A stretch of 34,625 bases of DNA from Alphaproteobacteria bacterium (GTDB lineage Bacteria; Pseudomonadota; Alphaproteobacteria; Bin65): contig JAJFFJ010000150.1 in the NCBI GenBank assembly GCA_021776685.1, positions 1 through 34,625 on the forward strand, written 5' to 3'. Each line of letters opens with the position of its first letter. Position 1 is the stretch's first letter. Shown piece by piece: positions 14,077 to 22,180 of this stretch. The notes beneath the pieces are model-generated. The model made no database searches. It saw nothing but the letters and a program-made list of their open reading frames with translations, and had not been told where the DNA came from. The translations under genes and the position numbers were made by a program.

Positions 14077-14122
14077 TCTTGGGCTTTCGGGCGTGCGAGT
14101 TCGAGTCTCGCAGCGGGCACCA
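14077..14122 (+). pseudogene. 3' half of the split host tRNA-Leu(UAA) gene
   Basis: Contains anticodon stem TCTTG (pairs with CAAGA of the left half), the class II variable arm, T-arm GCGAG/CTCGC around TTCGAGT, acceptor AGCGGGC (14112-14118, pairs with GCCCGCT), A73 and CCA (14120-14122). Every stem with the left half is perfect. It has no promoter-like sequence directly in front and cannot form a tRNA alone. The following 147 bases up to ccmD hold no gene I can support. Confidence 0.88.
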
Positions 14123-14269
14123 CTTATCCCAAATACCGCCGGACCACATGCCGCAGTGTTTTGGTCTGATTTGCGCCACAAACTTTGGGTCAATTCCCGC
14201 GTCAATTCCCCATGCTCATCCGCGCCCCGGGTTTGCCCCTGACCGGCCCGGTTTGCGGACGGAGAAGCC

Positions 14270-14458
14270 ATGGATTCTGTCTTGAAATTTTTGTCGATGG
14301 GTGGCTATGCCGCTTTCGTGTGGCCCGCCGTTGGTGTGGTGGCGCTCGGCATGTTGTTGCTGCTGTTCCATACGCTGCGCACCCTGAAGCAGCGGGAGCG
14401 CACCCTGGCAGCCCTGACAACCAACGGCGGCGAGGCGGCGGACAATGAAGAAACCTAA
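14270..14458 (+). CDS. ccmD: CcmD, heme exporter accessory protein
   Basis: A 62-residue protein with one transmembrane segment (about 12-33, GYAAFVWPAVGVVALGMLL) and a charged cytoplasmic tail (LKQRERTLAAL), typical of CcmD. CcmD helps release holo-CcmE from the CcmABC complex in system I cytochrome c maturation. The start ATG 14270 has CGGAGAAG upstream. It overlaps ccmE by 14 bases. The upstream partners ccmABC are not adjacent; the disrupted tRNA lies there instead. Confidence 0.85.
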   Translation: MDSVLKFLSMGGYAAFVWPAVGVVALGMLLLLFHTLRTLKQRERTLAALTTNGGEAADNEET

Positions 14459-14897
14459 ACGGCAGCGCCTATTTTTTGTTGTGGCCGGCGTGTGCCTGAT
14501 GGCCGGCGCCGTCGCATTGGCGCTAGTGGCCCTGGGCGACAGCGTCGTCTTCTTTCACTCGCCCAGCGATGTTGCGGAAAAGAAAATCCAGGCCGGTAAG
14601 AAGTTCCGACTTGGTGGTCTGGTAGAGACCGGCAGCGTCGGCAAGCTGAAGGACGGCGTTACCATCACCTTCAAGGTGACCGATTGCGCGCGCTCTATCC
14701 CGGTGCAGCATCGCGGCGTGCTGCCAGACCTGTTCCGGGAAGGACAAGGCGTGGTGGCGGAAGGAACCCTTCGCGCTGATGGCGTGTTTGTGGCCAGCCG
14801 GGTGCTGGCGAAACACGACGAGAAATATATGCCGCCTGAAGTGGCGGAGGGGCTTAAGAAAGGCCACAAGGCCGGGATGAAGCGGTGCCGCCGATAA
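14445..14897 (+). CDS. ccmE: CcmE, periplasmic heme chaperone
   Basis: A 150-residue CcmE: an N-terminal signal anchor (about residues 9-30), then the OB-fold domain with KFRLGGLVETGSVGK and VQHRGVLPDLFREGQGVVAEG. The heme-binding histidine is H124 in LAKHDEKYMPPEV, which binds heme covalently before delivery to CcmF/CcmH. Normal length. It is nested between ccmD and ccmH with overlaps on both sides, so it is translationally coupled. Confidence 0.95.
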   Translation: MKKPKRQRLFFVVAGVCLMAGAVALALVALGDSVVFFHSPSDVAEKKIQAGKKFRLGGLVETGSVGKLKDGVTITFKVTDCARSIPVQHRGVLPDLFREGQGVVAEGTLRADGVFVASRVLAKHDEKYMPPEVAEGLKKGHKAGMKRCRR

Positions 14898-15385
14898 CCC
14901 GGGCCTTGCGCGCCGGATTGGTGCTGATGATCTTTGCAGCGGGCGCGGCTCCCGCCATGGCGCTTGATCCCGGCGAAGCACTCAAGGACCAGAAACTGGA
15001 AGTTCGGGCCCGGGGAATCAGCCGCCAGCTCCGATGCCTGGTGTGCCAGAATCAGTCGATCGATGATTCCGATGCACCGCTGGCAAAGGACCTGCGCCGC
15101 CTGGTGCGCGTGCGCCTGGTCAAAGGGGACAGCGACTCCCAGGTCATCGGCTACATTCGCGCCAGATACGGCGACTACGTGATGTTGCGTCCCCCGGTTC
15201 AGCCCGGAACGTGGTTGCTCTGGTTCGGGCCGGCGCTGTTGTTGCTTATTGCCGTGGTGGCGATTGTTATTCGGGTTCGCTTCCGTCCAGCAGCCGCCGA
15301 GGCGGCGCCCCTGAGTGCAGATGAACAGGCGAACTTCGAGGCGCTGTTCGGCGATGACAAGCCGGGCCGGGAAGGCGGCGCATGA
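14885..15385 (+). CDS. ccmH: CcmH/CycL, apocytochrome c thiol-reducing subunit
   Basis: A 166-residue CcmH (Ccl2-type). The start is GTG 14885, overlapping ccmE by 13 bases; it gives a complete signal peptide (cleavage likely after AMA at about residue 26). The active-site motif LRCLVCQNQSI has Cys51 and Cys54, which reduce the apocytochrome CXXCH. A transmembrane segment follows at about 101-122, then a short acidic cytoplasmic tail. In most alphaproteobacterial clusters ccmF (and often ccmG) lies between ccmE and ccmH; here it does not. Confidence 0.93.
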   Translation: MPPITRALRAGLVLMIFAAGAAPAMALDPGEALKDQKLEVRARGISRQLRCLVCQNQSIDDSDAPLAKDLRRLVRVRLVKGDSDSQVIGYIRARYGDYVMLRPPVQPGTWLLWFGPALLLLIAVVAIVIRVRFRPAAAEAAPLSADEQANFEALFGDDKPGREGGA

Positions 15386-16272
15386 TTTTCTGGATAGTTG
15401 CCGCTTTGCTTGCGGCTGCGGTTCTTGCGGTCCTGCTGGCCGCGGGCCTGCGGGAACGCGGCACGTCGGCGCAAAGGGGGAGCCACGATCTCGCCGTCTA
15501 CCACGACCAGCTGGCCGAGCTGGAACGGGATCGCGCACGGGGTGTGATCGGCGCCGAAGAAGCAACGGCTGCCGAAGCCGAAATCAAACGGCGGATGATG
15601 GCGGCGGCGGATACGGATTCGCCGGTCGCTGACACCGCAGGCCGGCCCAAAGGTATCTGGCCTTTTGCGGTCGCCTTTATGGTGCCCTGCGTCGCCATTG
15701 CCCTCTACATGGCGCTCGGGCGGCCCGACCTGGCGATTGACGGGCGCGAGCAGGCACGGGGGCCATCGGCGGAAGATGTCCGTCGTGCGGCCGCCATGTC
15801 GCCCCAGGACCGCGCCCGTATGATCCGCGGCATGGTCGAAGGGCTTGCTGCCAGACTGAAGAAAAACCCCAACGATGTTGCTGGCTGGATGCGTCTGGGC
15901 CGGGCCTGGACCGTCCTGAAGGAATGGGCCAAGGCGGCTGGCGCCTACCAGCAGGCAATGCGGCTTCGGCCGAAAGATCCAGCGGTATTGGAGGGGTTTA
16001 TCGCGGCTCGCCTGCGGACGGTGCCGCCCCGCACGCCCTTGCCGCCAGACCTGCGAGCGGCCGTCGGGCAGCTGGCGATGGTGCGCCCCAATCACCCCTT
16101 GGCACTCTATTTCGGCGGCGTCATAGCGGCGGAGGGCAAGAAGTATAGGGTGGCGCTTGGCCTGTGGCGGGTCCTTCTGGCCCGGCTTCCGGAAAAGTCG
16201 CCCCTGGCGCCAGTCCTGAAACAGCGCATTGCGGCCGTAGAAAAGGCCATGGCAGGGACAGGAAATAAATAG
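15382..16272 (+). CDS. ccmI: CcmI, apocytochrome c chaperone with TPR domain
   Basis: A 296-residue CcmI: transmembrane segment 1 (about 2-23), a cytoplasmic heptad-like loop (YHDQLAELERDRARGVIG), transmembrane segment 2 (about 93-112), and a periplasmic TPR part with WMRLGRAWTVLKEWAKAAGAYQQAMRL in two visible repeats (around residues 170-200 and 230-275; segments quoted are parts). It holds apocytochrome c for the CcmFH heme lyase. The start ATG overlaps the ccmH stop (ATGA). The N-terminal acetyltransferase-like EERxAGRLS variants seen in some clusters are absent. Confidence 0.92.
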   Translation: MIFWIVAALLAAAVLAVLLAAGLRERGTSAQRGSHDLAVYHDQLAELERDRARGVIGAEEATAAEAEIKRRMMAAADTDSPVADTAGRPKGIWPFAVAFMVPCVAIALYMALGRPDLAIDGREQARGPSAEDVRRAAAMSPQDRARMIRGMVEGLAARLKKNPNDVAGWMRLGRAWTVLKEWAKAAGAYQQAMRLRPKDPAVLEGFIAARLRTVPPRTPLPPDLRAAVGQLAMVRPNHPLALYFGGVIAAEGKKYRVALGLWRVLLARLPEKSPLAPVLKQRIAAVEKAMAGTGNK

Positions 16273-16347
16273 GTGACCTGCCCGCACGGAGGCCTAAAAT
16301 CGCTCAACCCGCGGCGCAGTTCGCCGCCAGCAGTCTGAAGGGCCCCC

Positions 16348-16632
16348 ATGAGCGGATATCGAAGCTATACGGTTGGCCGGTCGAGCAAGGCAGATATTGT
16401 GCTCGGCAGCGTCGACTCGAGCGTCTCCGGCGTCCATGCGGAACTGGTTGTGTCCACGGAAGGCCGTTACTTCCTGAGCGATGCTGGCAGCAGCAATGGC
16501 ACCTTTGTACGCGAAGGCGAGGAATGGTCGCCCCTGCGTCAGGGCTTTATCGAACCGGAATCCGAAGTCAGGCTGGGCAATCAGCGTCTGGTGGGAAAAG
16601 ACCTGATCGCCAAGTTGCCGGCCGGGAAATGA
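16348..16632 (+). CDS. Single-domain FHA protein
   Basis: A 94-residue protein made up of one forkhead-associated domain, which binds phosphothreonine peptides. Signature residues are YTVGRSSKADIVL (the GR), SVSGVHAEL (S..H) and DAGSSNGTFV (SNGT). It has no signal sequence and is cytoplasmic. It is 25 bases upstream of the protease-FHA gene and probably co-transcribed with it. No Ser/Thr kinase is visible in this window, so the phosphorylated partner is unknown. Confidence 0.9.
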   Translation: MSGYRSYTVGRSSKADIVLGSVDSSVSGVHAELVVSTEGRYFLSDAGSSNGTFVREGEEWSPLRQGFIEPESEVRLGNQRLVGKDLIAKLPAGK

Positions 16633-16657
16633 AACCGGCTGCGCCGGAGGGGATGAC

Positions 16658-18022
16658 ATGAACGGAACTAACATGCGCCGATTGATGACGGGTATCGCGG
16701 CTGCCGCAGTGTTCGGGCTGGCGCTGGGCGGATCCGCGATTCTTTCAGGCGCGGGGGTTGCTCCGGCATCAGCGGCGGACAAGGCCCGGCTGGAAGATCT
16801 GCGCCTGCCGGTGGTCAAAATCATCAAGGTCTCGCGGAAAGGCGCGGGGGTTGGCACCGGGTTTTTCATTGCGCCCGGTATCATCGCCACCAACCGGCAT
16901 GTGATCGGCACGGATAAAGAAGCGCGCCTGTTCGTGTTGCTGCGCCGCGGCGGCAAGCCGGCGATCTTCGTCGGCAAGCGTATTGCCGAGTCCGGTAAGC
17001 TCGACCTCGCCATCATCAAGGTGCCGCTGACGGATCATGCGACCCTTAAGATTACGACCAATATTCCGGATCTGGACCACCCGGTCTACTCGATCGGCTA
17101 TCCCGCACATCTGGAGGCGGTCAACAAGGTAAAGCTGCGCGAGGCGCTGAAGGCCGGGGGTGGCCTGCGCGCCTTCCTGCTCGCCTATGTGCGCGAGCTG
17201 GAGCAGACCAACGTCACCAAGGGGACAGTCTCCAAGGTGGATATGTCCAACTGGGGATTTCCCACCCCATCCCGACTGAAGGTGATTTTTCACACGACTA
17301 AGATTTCCGGCGGCAATAGCGGTGGACCACTGGTTGACCGCTGTGGGCGGGTTATCGGCGTCAACACCCGTGTGCTGACTGCCGTTCGCAGCGCCGGCAC
17401 CAAGGACGCGACCTTTGCCGCCTACAGTCAGGCGTCGCGGGCGGAAGACCTGGTCCAGTTCCTCAAACAAAACAACGTGCCCCACACCCAAGTGGGTGAC
17501 AGATGTGTTCTGGCCACCGCTGGCGCAGCTGGGCCTGCTGGTGTGCCGATCTATTTGTGGGCGGTTATTGGTCTGGTCGGGCTGCTGGCACTGTCTTCCA
17601 TGGGCTTCGCGATCGTTGCACCGCGCAGGGCGAAACAGATGGCAGCCTCTGCGGGCGGCGCCATGACCCAAATGACCCGGCGTATGGGTACTGTGGTCAA
17701 CCGTCCCACGGCGCCGCGCATCAAGGAAATCCGAATTGTTGGCGAAGGCGTGGACCTGCAGATTGAGACCGCCGGCTTGCTCAAAGGCTATGTGATTGGC
17801 CGAGACCAGACCCTGTGCGACGCCGTGTTGACCATCGGCAACGCCTCACGTCGTCACTTCCGCATTCGCCACCGCGGCGGTCGCGCGGTGATAGAGGATC
17901 TGAGTTCTACCAACGGCACTTCTCTGGATGGACAGGTGTTGAAGCCCTACCAGTCTTCACCACTGAAAACCGGCTCGAAGATCTCGATTGGACAGACAGA
18001 TATGGAGGTTACAATCGTGTAG
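16658..18022 (+). CDS. Trypsin-like serine protease with transmembrane segment and C-terminal FHA domain
   Basis: A 454-residue protein with an unusual order: signal peptide (cleavage near ASA, about residue 40), an HtrA/trypsin-like protease domain, a transmembrane helix (about 300-325) and a C-terminal FHA domain (about 375-454). The triad is His81 (ATNRHVIG), Asp116 (GKLDLAII) and Ser221 (SGGNSGGPLV). The FHA signature is GYVIGRD, NASRRHFRI and SSTNGTSLDG. The topology puts the protease in the periplasm and the FHA domain in the cytoplasm, so a phosphopeptide inside the cell could signal to a protease outside. There is no PDZ domain. It pairs with the single-domain FHA gene just upstream. 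Confidence 0.92.
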   Translation: MNGTNMRRLMTGIAAAAVFGLALGGSAILSGAGVAPASAADKARLEDLRLPVVKIIKVSRKGAGVGTGFFIAPGIIATNRHVIGTDKEARLFVLLRRGGKPAIFVGKRIAESGKLDLAIIKVPLTDHATLKITTNIPDLDHPVYSIGYPAHLEAVNKVKLREALKAGGGLRAFLLAYVRELEQTNVTKGTVSKVDMSNWGFPTPSRLKVIFHTTKISGGNSGGPLVDRCGRVIGVNTRVLTAVRSAGTKDATFAAYSQASRAEDLVQFLKQNNVPHTQVGDRCVLATAGAAGPAGVPIYLWAVIGLVGLLALSSMGFAIVAPRRAKQMAASAGGAMTQMTRRMGTVVNRPTAPRIKEIRIVGEGVDLQIETAGLLKGYVIGRDQTLCDAVLTIGNASRRHFRIRHRGGRAVIEDLSSTNGTSLDGQVLKPYQSSPLKTGSKISIGQTDMEVTIV

Positions 18023-18054
18023 CCCTGGGCGGCCCAAATCTGGCCGTTGCTTGC

Positions 18055-18078
18055 AAATAGTCCGTATACGGATTATTT
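18055..18078. promoter_or_regulatory. 24-bp palindrome with GTATAC core upstream of the Liv operon (GntR/FadR-type operator)
   Basis: The centre TCCGTATACGGA (18061-18072) is a perfect palindrome. The flanks AAATA and TATTT extend it to 24 bp with one mismatched pair. A GTATAC core is typical of FCD-type GntR regulators. A weak TTGCAA (18051-18056) overlaps its left edge, so repression of the Liv promoter is plausible. It lies 62 bases before the binding-protein ATG. Confidence 0.65.
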
Positions 18079-18140
18079 CTAAAATATACGAAGATCCGCC
18101 ATCGAACAGGGGGCGGGCATAACGAGGAGGAAGCGGAACA

Positions 18141-19343
18141 ATGGTGACAGGAAGAGCATTAGCCCTTGCGGGCGCTGCGATGATTGCGGCCACCGGGATG
18201 GCGGAAGCGCGTGAGATCAAGGTTGGTTTCGTCGCGCCTAAGTCCGGCGGACTGGCTCAGCTGGGTGATCAGCTCGAGAAAGGCGCCCGGCTATATCTCA
18301 AGCTTCACGCCAAGGAACTGGGTGGCAACACGATCAAACTGATTGTGCGCGATTCCAAACGCCCGGGTGGCCCCATTGCGAAGGCGGCAGCGGCAGGGCT
18401 GGTCGCGCGTGATAAGGTCGAGATCCTGACCGGTGTGATTTTCTCGCCGAACGCCATGTCGATTGCGCCGATCGCAACGGCGGCGAAAGTGCCGTTCGTG
18501 GTGATGAACGCCGGCACCTCCTGGATCACGAAATTGTCGCCCAATATCGCCCGGGTGTCCTTCACGATGTGGCAGGCTGGCTTCATTATGGGCGAGTACG
18601 CGGTCAAGGAGCTTGGCTGCAAGACGGCAATCGCTGGCTATACCAACTATCCCCCAGGCAAGGACAGCGCCAACGCCTTCAAGCGTGGCTTTGAGCGTGC
18701 GGGTGGCAAGGTTCTGGAACTGTTGCCGATGGGCGGCCCAAGGACTCCGCCGGACTTCACACCGTTTTACCAGCGCGTGAAGGACAAGAAGCCGAACTGC
18801 TTCTACGTCTTCGTGCCGGGTGGCAATCATTCGGCCGCCGCGTCGAAATCGTATGTGCAAATGGGCTTGAAGCAAGCCGGCATCCGATTCATCGGCCCGG
18901 GCGATGTGACCCACGAACTGCAGCTGCAGAGCATTGGTCCGGCCATTGCCGGCACAGTGGTCGCGATCCACTACCACAGCGACCTGAAAAACCCGACCAA
19001 CAAGGCCTATGTGAAGGCGTTCAAGGCCGAATATGGGCCAAAGGCGATTCCGGACTTTGTCAGTGTCGGCGGGTATGACGGTATGGCTGCGATCTTCCAC
19101 ATCATCAAGTCGGCAAAGGGCGGTAAAATTACGGCGAAGGCCGCGATCGATTCGTTGCGCGGCTGGAAGCACAACAGTCCGCGTGGACCGATCATGGTCG
19201 ATCCGAAGACCCGCGATATCGTGCAGAACATCTACATTGCGCGGATCGTCAACGACAACGGTACGCTCCGCCACAAGACGATCAAGACGATCACGGCGGT
19301 CAGGGACAAGTGCAAGGAACTGGGCATCGGGCGCTGCAAATAG
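18141..19343 (+). CDS. ABC transporter substrate-binding protein, branched-chain amino acid (Liv) type
   Basis: A 400-residue periplasmic type I binding protein. Signal peptide to about residue 23 (cleavage after AEA, mature start REIKVGFVAPKSGGLAQLG). Family landmarks: VEILTGVIFSPNAMSIAPIA, FVVMNAGTS, and the second lobe AIAGYTNYPPGKDS and FVSVGGYDGMAAIFHII. The start ATG 18141 has GAGGAGG upstream. Ligands for this family range from amino acids to aromatic acids, urea and amides; downstream catabolic genes hint at an aromatic or amide compound (inference). A strong hairpin follows the stop, which would favour higher expression of this gene than of the permeases. Confidence 0.92.
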   Translation: MVTGRALALAGAAMIAATGMAEAREIKVGFVAPKSGGLAQLGDQLEKGARLYLKLHAKELGGNTIKLIVRDSKRPGGPIAKAAAAGLVARDKVEILTGVIFSPNAMSIAPIATAAKVPFVVMNAGTSWITKLSPNIARVSFTMWQAGFIMGEYAVKELGCKTAIAGYTNYPPGKDSANAFKRGFERAGGKVLELLPMGGPRTPPDFTPFYQRVKDKKPNCFYVFVPGGNHSAAASKSYVQMGLKQAGIRFIGPGDVTHELQLQSIGPAIAGTVVAIHYHSDLKNPTNKAYVKAFKAEYGPKAIPDFVSVGGYDGMAAIFHIIKSAKGGKITAKAAIDSLRGWKHNSPRGPIMVDPKTRDIVQNIYIARIVNDNGTLRHKTIKTITAVRDKCKELGIGRCK

Positions 19344-19376
19344 CAGCTGCGTGAGGCACATTTAGTTGAACCTGTG

Positions 19377-19406
19377 GCAGCCGGCTGCGTTTTCGCGGCC
19401 GGCTGC
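19377..19406 (+). other. Intercistronic hairpin between binding protein and permease genes
   Basis: Thirteen-bp stem GCAGCCGGCTGCG / CGCGGCCGGCTGC (one wobble) with a TTTT loop. It begins 34 bases after the binding-protein stop and has no U-tail, so it is more likely an mRNA-stabilising or attenuating element than a full terminator. Such hairpins are known in binding-protein transport operons. Confidence 0.75.
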
Positions 19407-19470
19407 ATGGTTCTGTCGGGCTGATCTGTAGTCCTGCCGCGCAGGCAGGATTTGGGGGTATGGGGGGCTG

Positions 19471-20358
19471 ATGGGCGAAATCCTCGCCAACGCGACGACC
19501 ATTTTGCTCTTCGGCATCGCCTACGCGATGCTGTTGTTCATTATTTCCGTCGGCCTTTCGATCACCATGGGCTTGATGGGGTTCGTCAATCTGGCCCACG
19601 GCTCCTTCGCCATGGTCGGCGGCTATGTCACCGTCACTCTTGTGTCGGGGGAGGGCGTGCATTTCTTGCTCGCCTTGGTGATTGCGTTCGTCGTCGTCGC
19701 GTTGCTCGGCGTTATCCTCGAGAAGAGCCTTTATCGCTGGATCTATCGCCGACCGGAACTGGACCAGGTGCTTTTCACCATTGGCATTGTCTTTATGTCT
19801 GTGGCTGCGGTGACGTTCGTTTGGGACAACAACCCGCGTAACATTCCGACACCTGATCTACCGGGGTTCCTGACCGGGAACCTCGATCTCGGCTTTACCC
19901 AATTTCCGGCCTATCGGGCGTTCATGATTCTAGCTGGCGGTGTGATCGTGGCGGCGCTTTTCTACGGACTTGAGCGGACGCGCATCGGCGCCCAGGTCCG
20001 TGCGGCCGTCGACAACCGCCGCATGGCGGAATCCTGCGGCATCAACACCACCATGCTGTTTACCCTGGTCTTTGCGCTCGGCAGCGGCATGGCGGCGCTC
20101 GGCGGCGGCCTCGGCATCCAGATCCTGGGCGGGCTCAAACCCACATTCGCATTCGACTTTCTGGTGATTTTTCTGATCGTGGTCGCGGTCGGTGGCCTGG
20201 GCAATATCCGCGGCACCTTCTTCGCGGCCCTTCTGCTCGGCATCATTGACTACGCAGGCAACTACTTCCTGCCATCAGGGGGCGGATTCTTTATCTACGG
20301 CGTGACCTTCATTGTCCTGTTGCTTCGGCCCCAGGGCCTGTTCGGGAAGGCCGGTTGA
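19471..20358 (+). CDS. livH: Branched-chain amino acid type ABC permease, LivH subunit
   Basis: A 295-residue inner-membrane permease, LivH class, with about eight hydrophobic segments. Diagnostic regions: IISVGLSITMGLMGFVNLAHG near residue 30 and, toward the end, FLIVVAVGGLGNIRGTFFAALL, the loop that contacts the ATPases. The start ATG 19471 follows a G-rich stretch (GGGGG). It is co-transcribed with the following permease (the stop TGA overlaps the next ATG by one base). Assignment to subfamily is firm; substrate is not. Confidence 0.93.
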   Translation: MGEILANATTILLFGIAYAMLLFIISVGLSITMGLMGFVNLAHGSFAMVGGYVTVTLVSGEGVHFLLALVIAFVVVALLGVILEKSLYRWIYRRPELDQVLFTIGIVFMSVAAVTFVWDNNPRNIPTPDLPGFLTGNLDLGFTQFPAYRAFMILAGGVIVAALFYGLERTRIGAQVRAAVDNRRMAESCGINTTMLFTLVFALGSGMAALGGGLGIQILGGLKPTFAFDFLVIFLIVVAVGGLGNIRGTFFAALLLGIIDYAGNYFLPSGGGFFIYGVTFIVLLLRPQGLFGKAG

Positions 20359-21410
20359 TGGCGGACGCGAACATGACGCCCCAGCCGAGCCCGGCGGTAC
20401 AGCAGCTGCTGCGCCGGCACCGCTTCCGTGTGGTCGAGCTGTTGCCCTGGATCGCCGCCATCGCGGTCTTCTACCTGTTCCCTGGCTACCGCTTGTTGGC
20501 GACCCAGGTTCTGGTGCTGATCCTGTTCGCGTTGTCGGTGGACCTGATCGTCGGCTACGCCGGCATCGTCACTTTGGGCCATACCGCCTATTTCGGCACC
20601 GGCGCCTACGCGGCCGCCCTTCTCGCCCGGCCGGAGTGGCAGGAGACACTTTGGAACGTGGGCGCCCAGCCGCTGGTGGGGATCGCTGCGGGCACAGTGG
20701 CAGGTGCGCTGTTGGGCTTGATATCCGGGTGGATCATCCTGCGCACGCGCGAACTGACGTTGCTCATGCTCACTCTTGCACTGACATTCCTCCTGCACGA
20801 ACTCGCCAAGGACATTGACGGCCTGACCGGCACCCTGATCACCGGCGGCTTCGACGGTATCAACTTCACGATGAACCCGATCCTCGGCATCTTCGAGTTC
20901 GATCCGATCTTCTACAGCACCAACTACTGGTATGCGTTTGCCGTACTGGTGGTCGGGTTCTTGATTGTCCGAACTATTGTGAATTCACCCTTTGGCGCGA
21001 CCCTTGTTGGCATCCGCGAGAACGTCCGGCGCATGCATGCTGTGGGCTCTCCGGTTCAGCGTCGGATGCTGATGGTTTACGTGATTTCCTGCGCGATCGC
21101 CGGGTTGGCCGGTGCGGTCTGGGTACAGGTCCAGGACAACGTCACGATCGCCGTCTATGAGTTCGAACTGGCCGGCGCCATCCTGATCATGGTCATCCTG
21201 GGCGGCACCGGTCGTCTGTATGGCGCCTTCATCGGCGTGCTTGTCTACATGATCCTGGAGAATCTGACAGAGACGGTCCTCGGCACCGATCCACCCTATT
21301 GGGAGTTGGTGGTCGGCGGCGCCCTGGTCCTGACCGTGCTGTTCGCGCCCCGTGGCCTCCTCGGCATCGGCGAAGATGTGAGCACCATGCTGGGGAGAAA
21401 GCGCCGATGA
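20358..21410 (+). CDS. livM: Branched-chain amino acid type ABC permease, LivM subunit
   Basis: A 350-residue permease, LivM class. Landmarks: ALSVDLIVGYAGIVTLGHTAYFG near residue 60 and VMVILGGTGRLYGAFIGVLVY near 280 (segments quoted are parts). About ten transmembrane segments. The start ATG 20358 overlaps the livH stop (TGATG); a TTG one codon earlier is less likely. Its stop overlaps the ATG of livG by four bases. It forms the second half of the transmembrane channel. Confidence 0.92.
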   Translation: MADANMTPQPSPAVQQLLRRHRFRVVELLPWIAAIAVFYLFPGYRLLATQVLVLILFALSVDLIVGYAGIVTLGHTAYFGTGAYAAALLARPEWQETLWNVGAQPLVGIAAGTVAGALLGLISGWIILRTRELTLLMLTLALTFLLHELAKDIDGLTGTLITGGFDGINFTMNPILGIFEFDPIFYSTNYWYAFAVLVVGFLIVRTIVNSPFGATLVGIRENVRRMHAVGSPVQRRMLMVYVISCAIAGLAGAVWVQVQDNVTIAVYEFELAGAILIMVILGGTGRLYGAFIGVLVYMILENLTETVLGTDPPYWELVVGGALVLTVLFAPRGLLGIGEDVSTMLGRKRR

Positions 21411-22180
21411 ATGCGGTCGTCGATAGCGGCAGGCCGATGCTGGAAACCCGGGGCCTTCGCAAGAATTTCGGCGCGCTCGAGGTCGCCCGGGATGTCGACT
21501 TCACGCTCCACGCTGGCGCCCGTCACGCACTGATCGGGCCGAATGGCGCGGGTAAAACCACTTTCGTCAACCTGATCACCGGCGCGTTGGACGCCAGTGG
21601 CGGCGATGTCTTTCTGAATGGCGACCGCATCACCCATGTGTCCGAAGCTGGCCGGGTAAAGCGCGGTCTTGTCCGCACCTTTCAGATCAACACGTTGTTC
21701 ACGGGCCTGACCGTATTGGAAAACCTCTACCTTGCAGTGTCCGAGCATGCCGGCGTGGCGGCCAGAATGCTGCGTCCGGTCGGTTCACGCCCCAAGGTGG
21801 TGGCGGAGGCGATGCACCTTCTGGAAATGCTGCAACTCCAGGACGATGCTGCCCGGTTAATCACCGAACTTCCCTATGGGCGCCAACGCCTGGTGGAAAT
21901 CGCAATTGCGCTTGCGCTCGAACCTAGGGTGCTGCTCCTCGACGAGCCCGCCGCTGGCGTGCCGAGCGCGGAAAGCCACATCATTCTGGACGCAATCTCG
22001 GGGCTACCGGAAGAGATCGCGGTGCTGATCATCGAACACGATATGGATGTGGTTTTCCGCTTTGCCGAAAAAATAACCGTGCTCGTTTCGGGCGCCGTCC
22101 TCGCGACGGGCACACCCGACGAGATCGGCAGCAACGCGGAGGTGAGGTCGGTCTACCTGGGTGAGGGGCACCATGCCTGA
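21407..22180 (+). CDS. livG: Branched-chain amino acid type ABC ATPase, LivG subunit
   Basis: A 257-residue ATPase. Walker A GPNGAGKT, a Q-loop region VRTFQINTLF, signature region LPYGRQRLVEIA (a variant of LSGGQ, as is usual in LivG), Walker B VLLLDEPAAGVP, and switch histidine IIEHDMDVVF. The start is ATG 21407, overlapping livM by four bases; an upstream reading into livM is an artefact. The C-terminus VRSVYLGEGHHA is typical of LivG. Confidence 0.95.
   Translation: MNAVVDSGRPMLETRGLRKNFGALEVARDVDFTLHAGARHALIGPNGAGKTTFVNLITGALDASGGDVFLNGDRITHVSEAGRVKRGLVRTFQINTLFTGLTVLENLYLAVSEHAGVAARMLRPVGSRPKVVAEAMHLLEMLQLQDDAARLITELPYGRQRLVEIAIALALEPRVLLLDEPAAGVPSAESHIILDAISGLPEEIAVLIIEHDMDVVFRFAEKITVLVSGAVLATGTPDEIGSNAEVRSVYLGEGHHA

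Noticed and set aside
13892-14179. 95-codon minus-strand frame (contains PLRDSNSHARKP)
   Set aside because: Also an antisense tRNA artefact, over the 3' tRNA half and the end of the DUF4393 gene.
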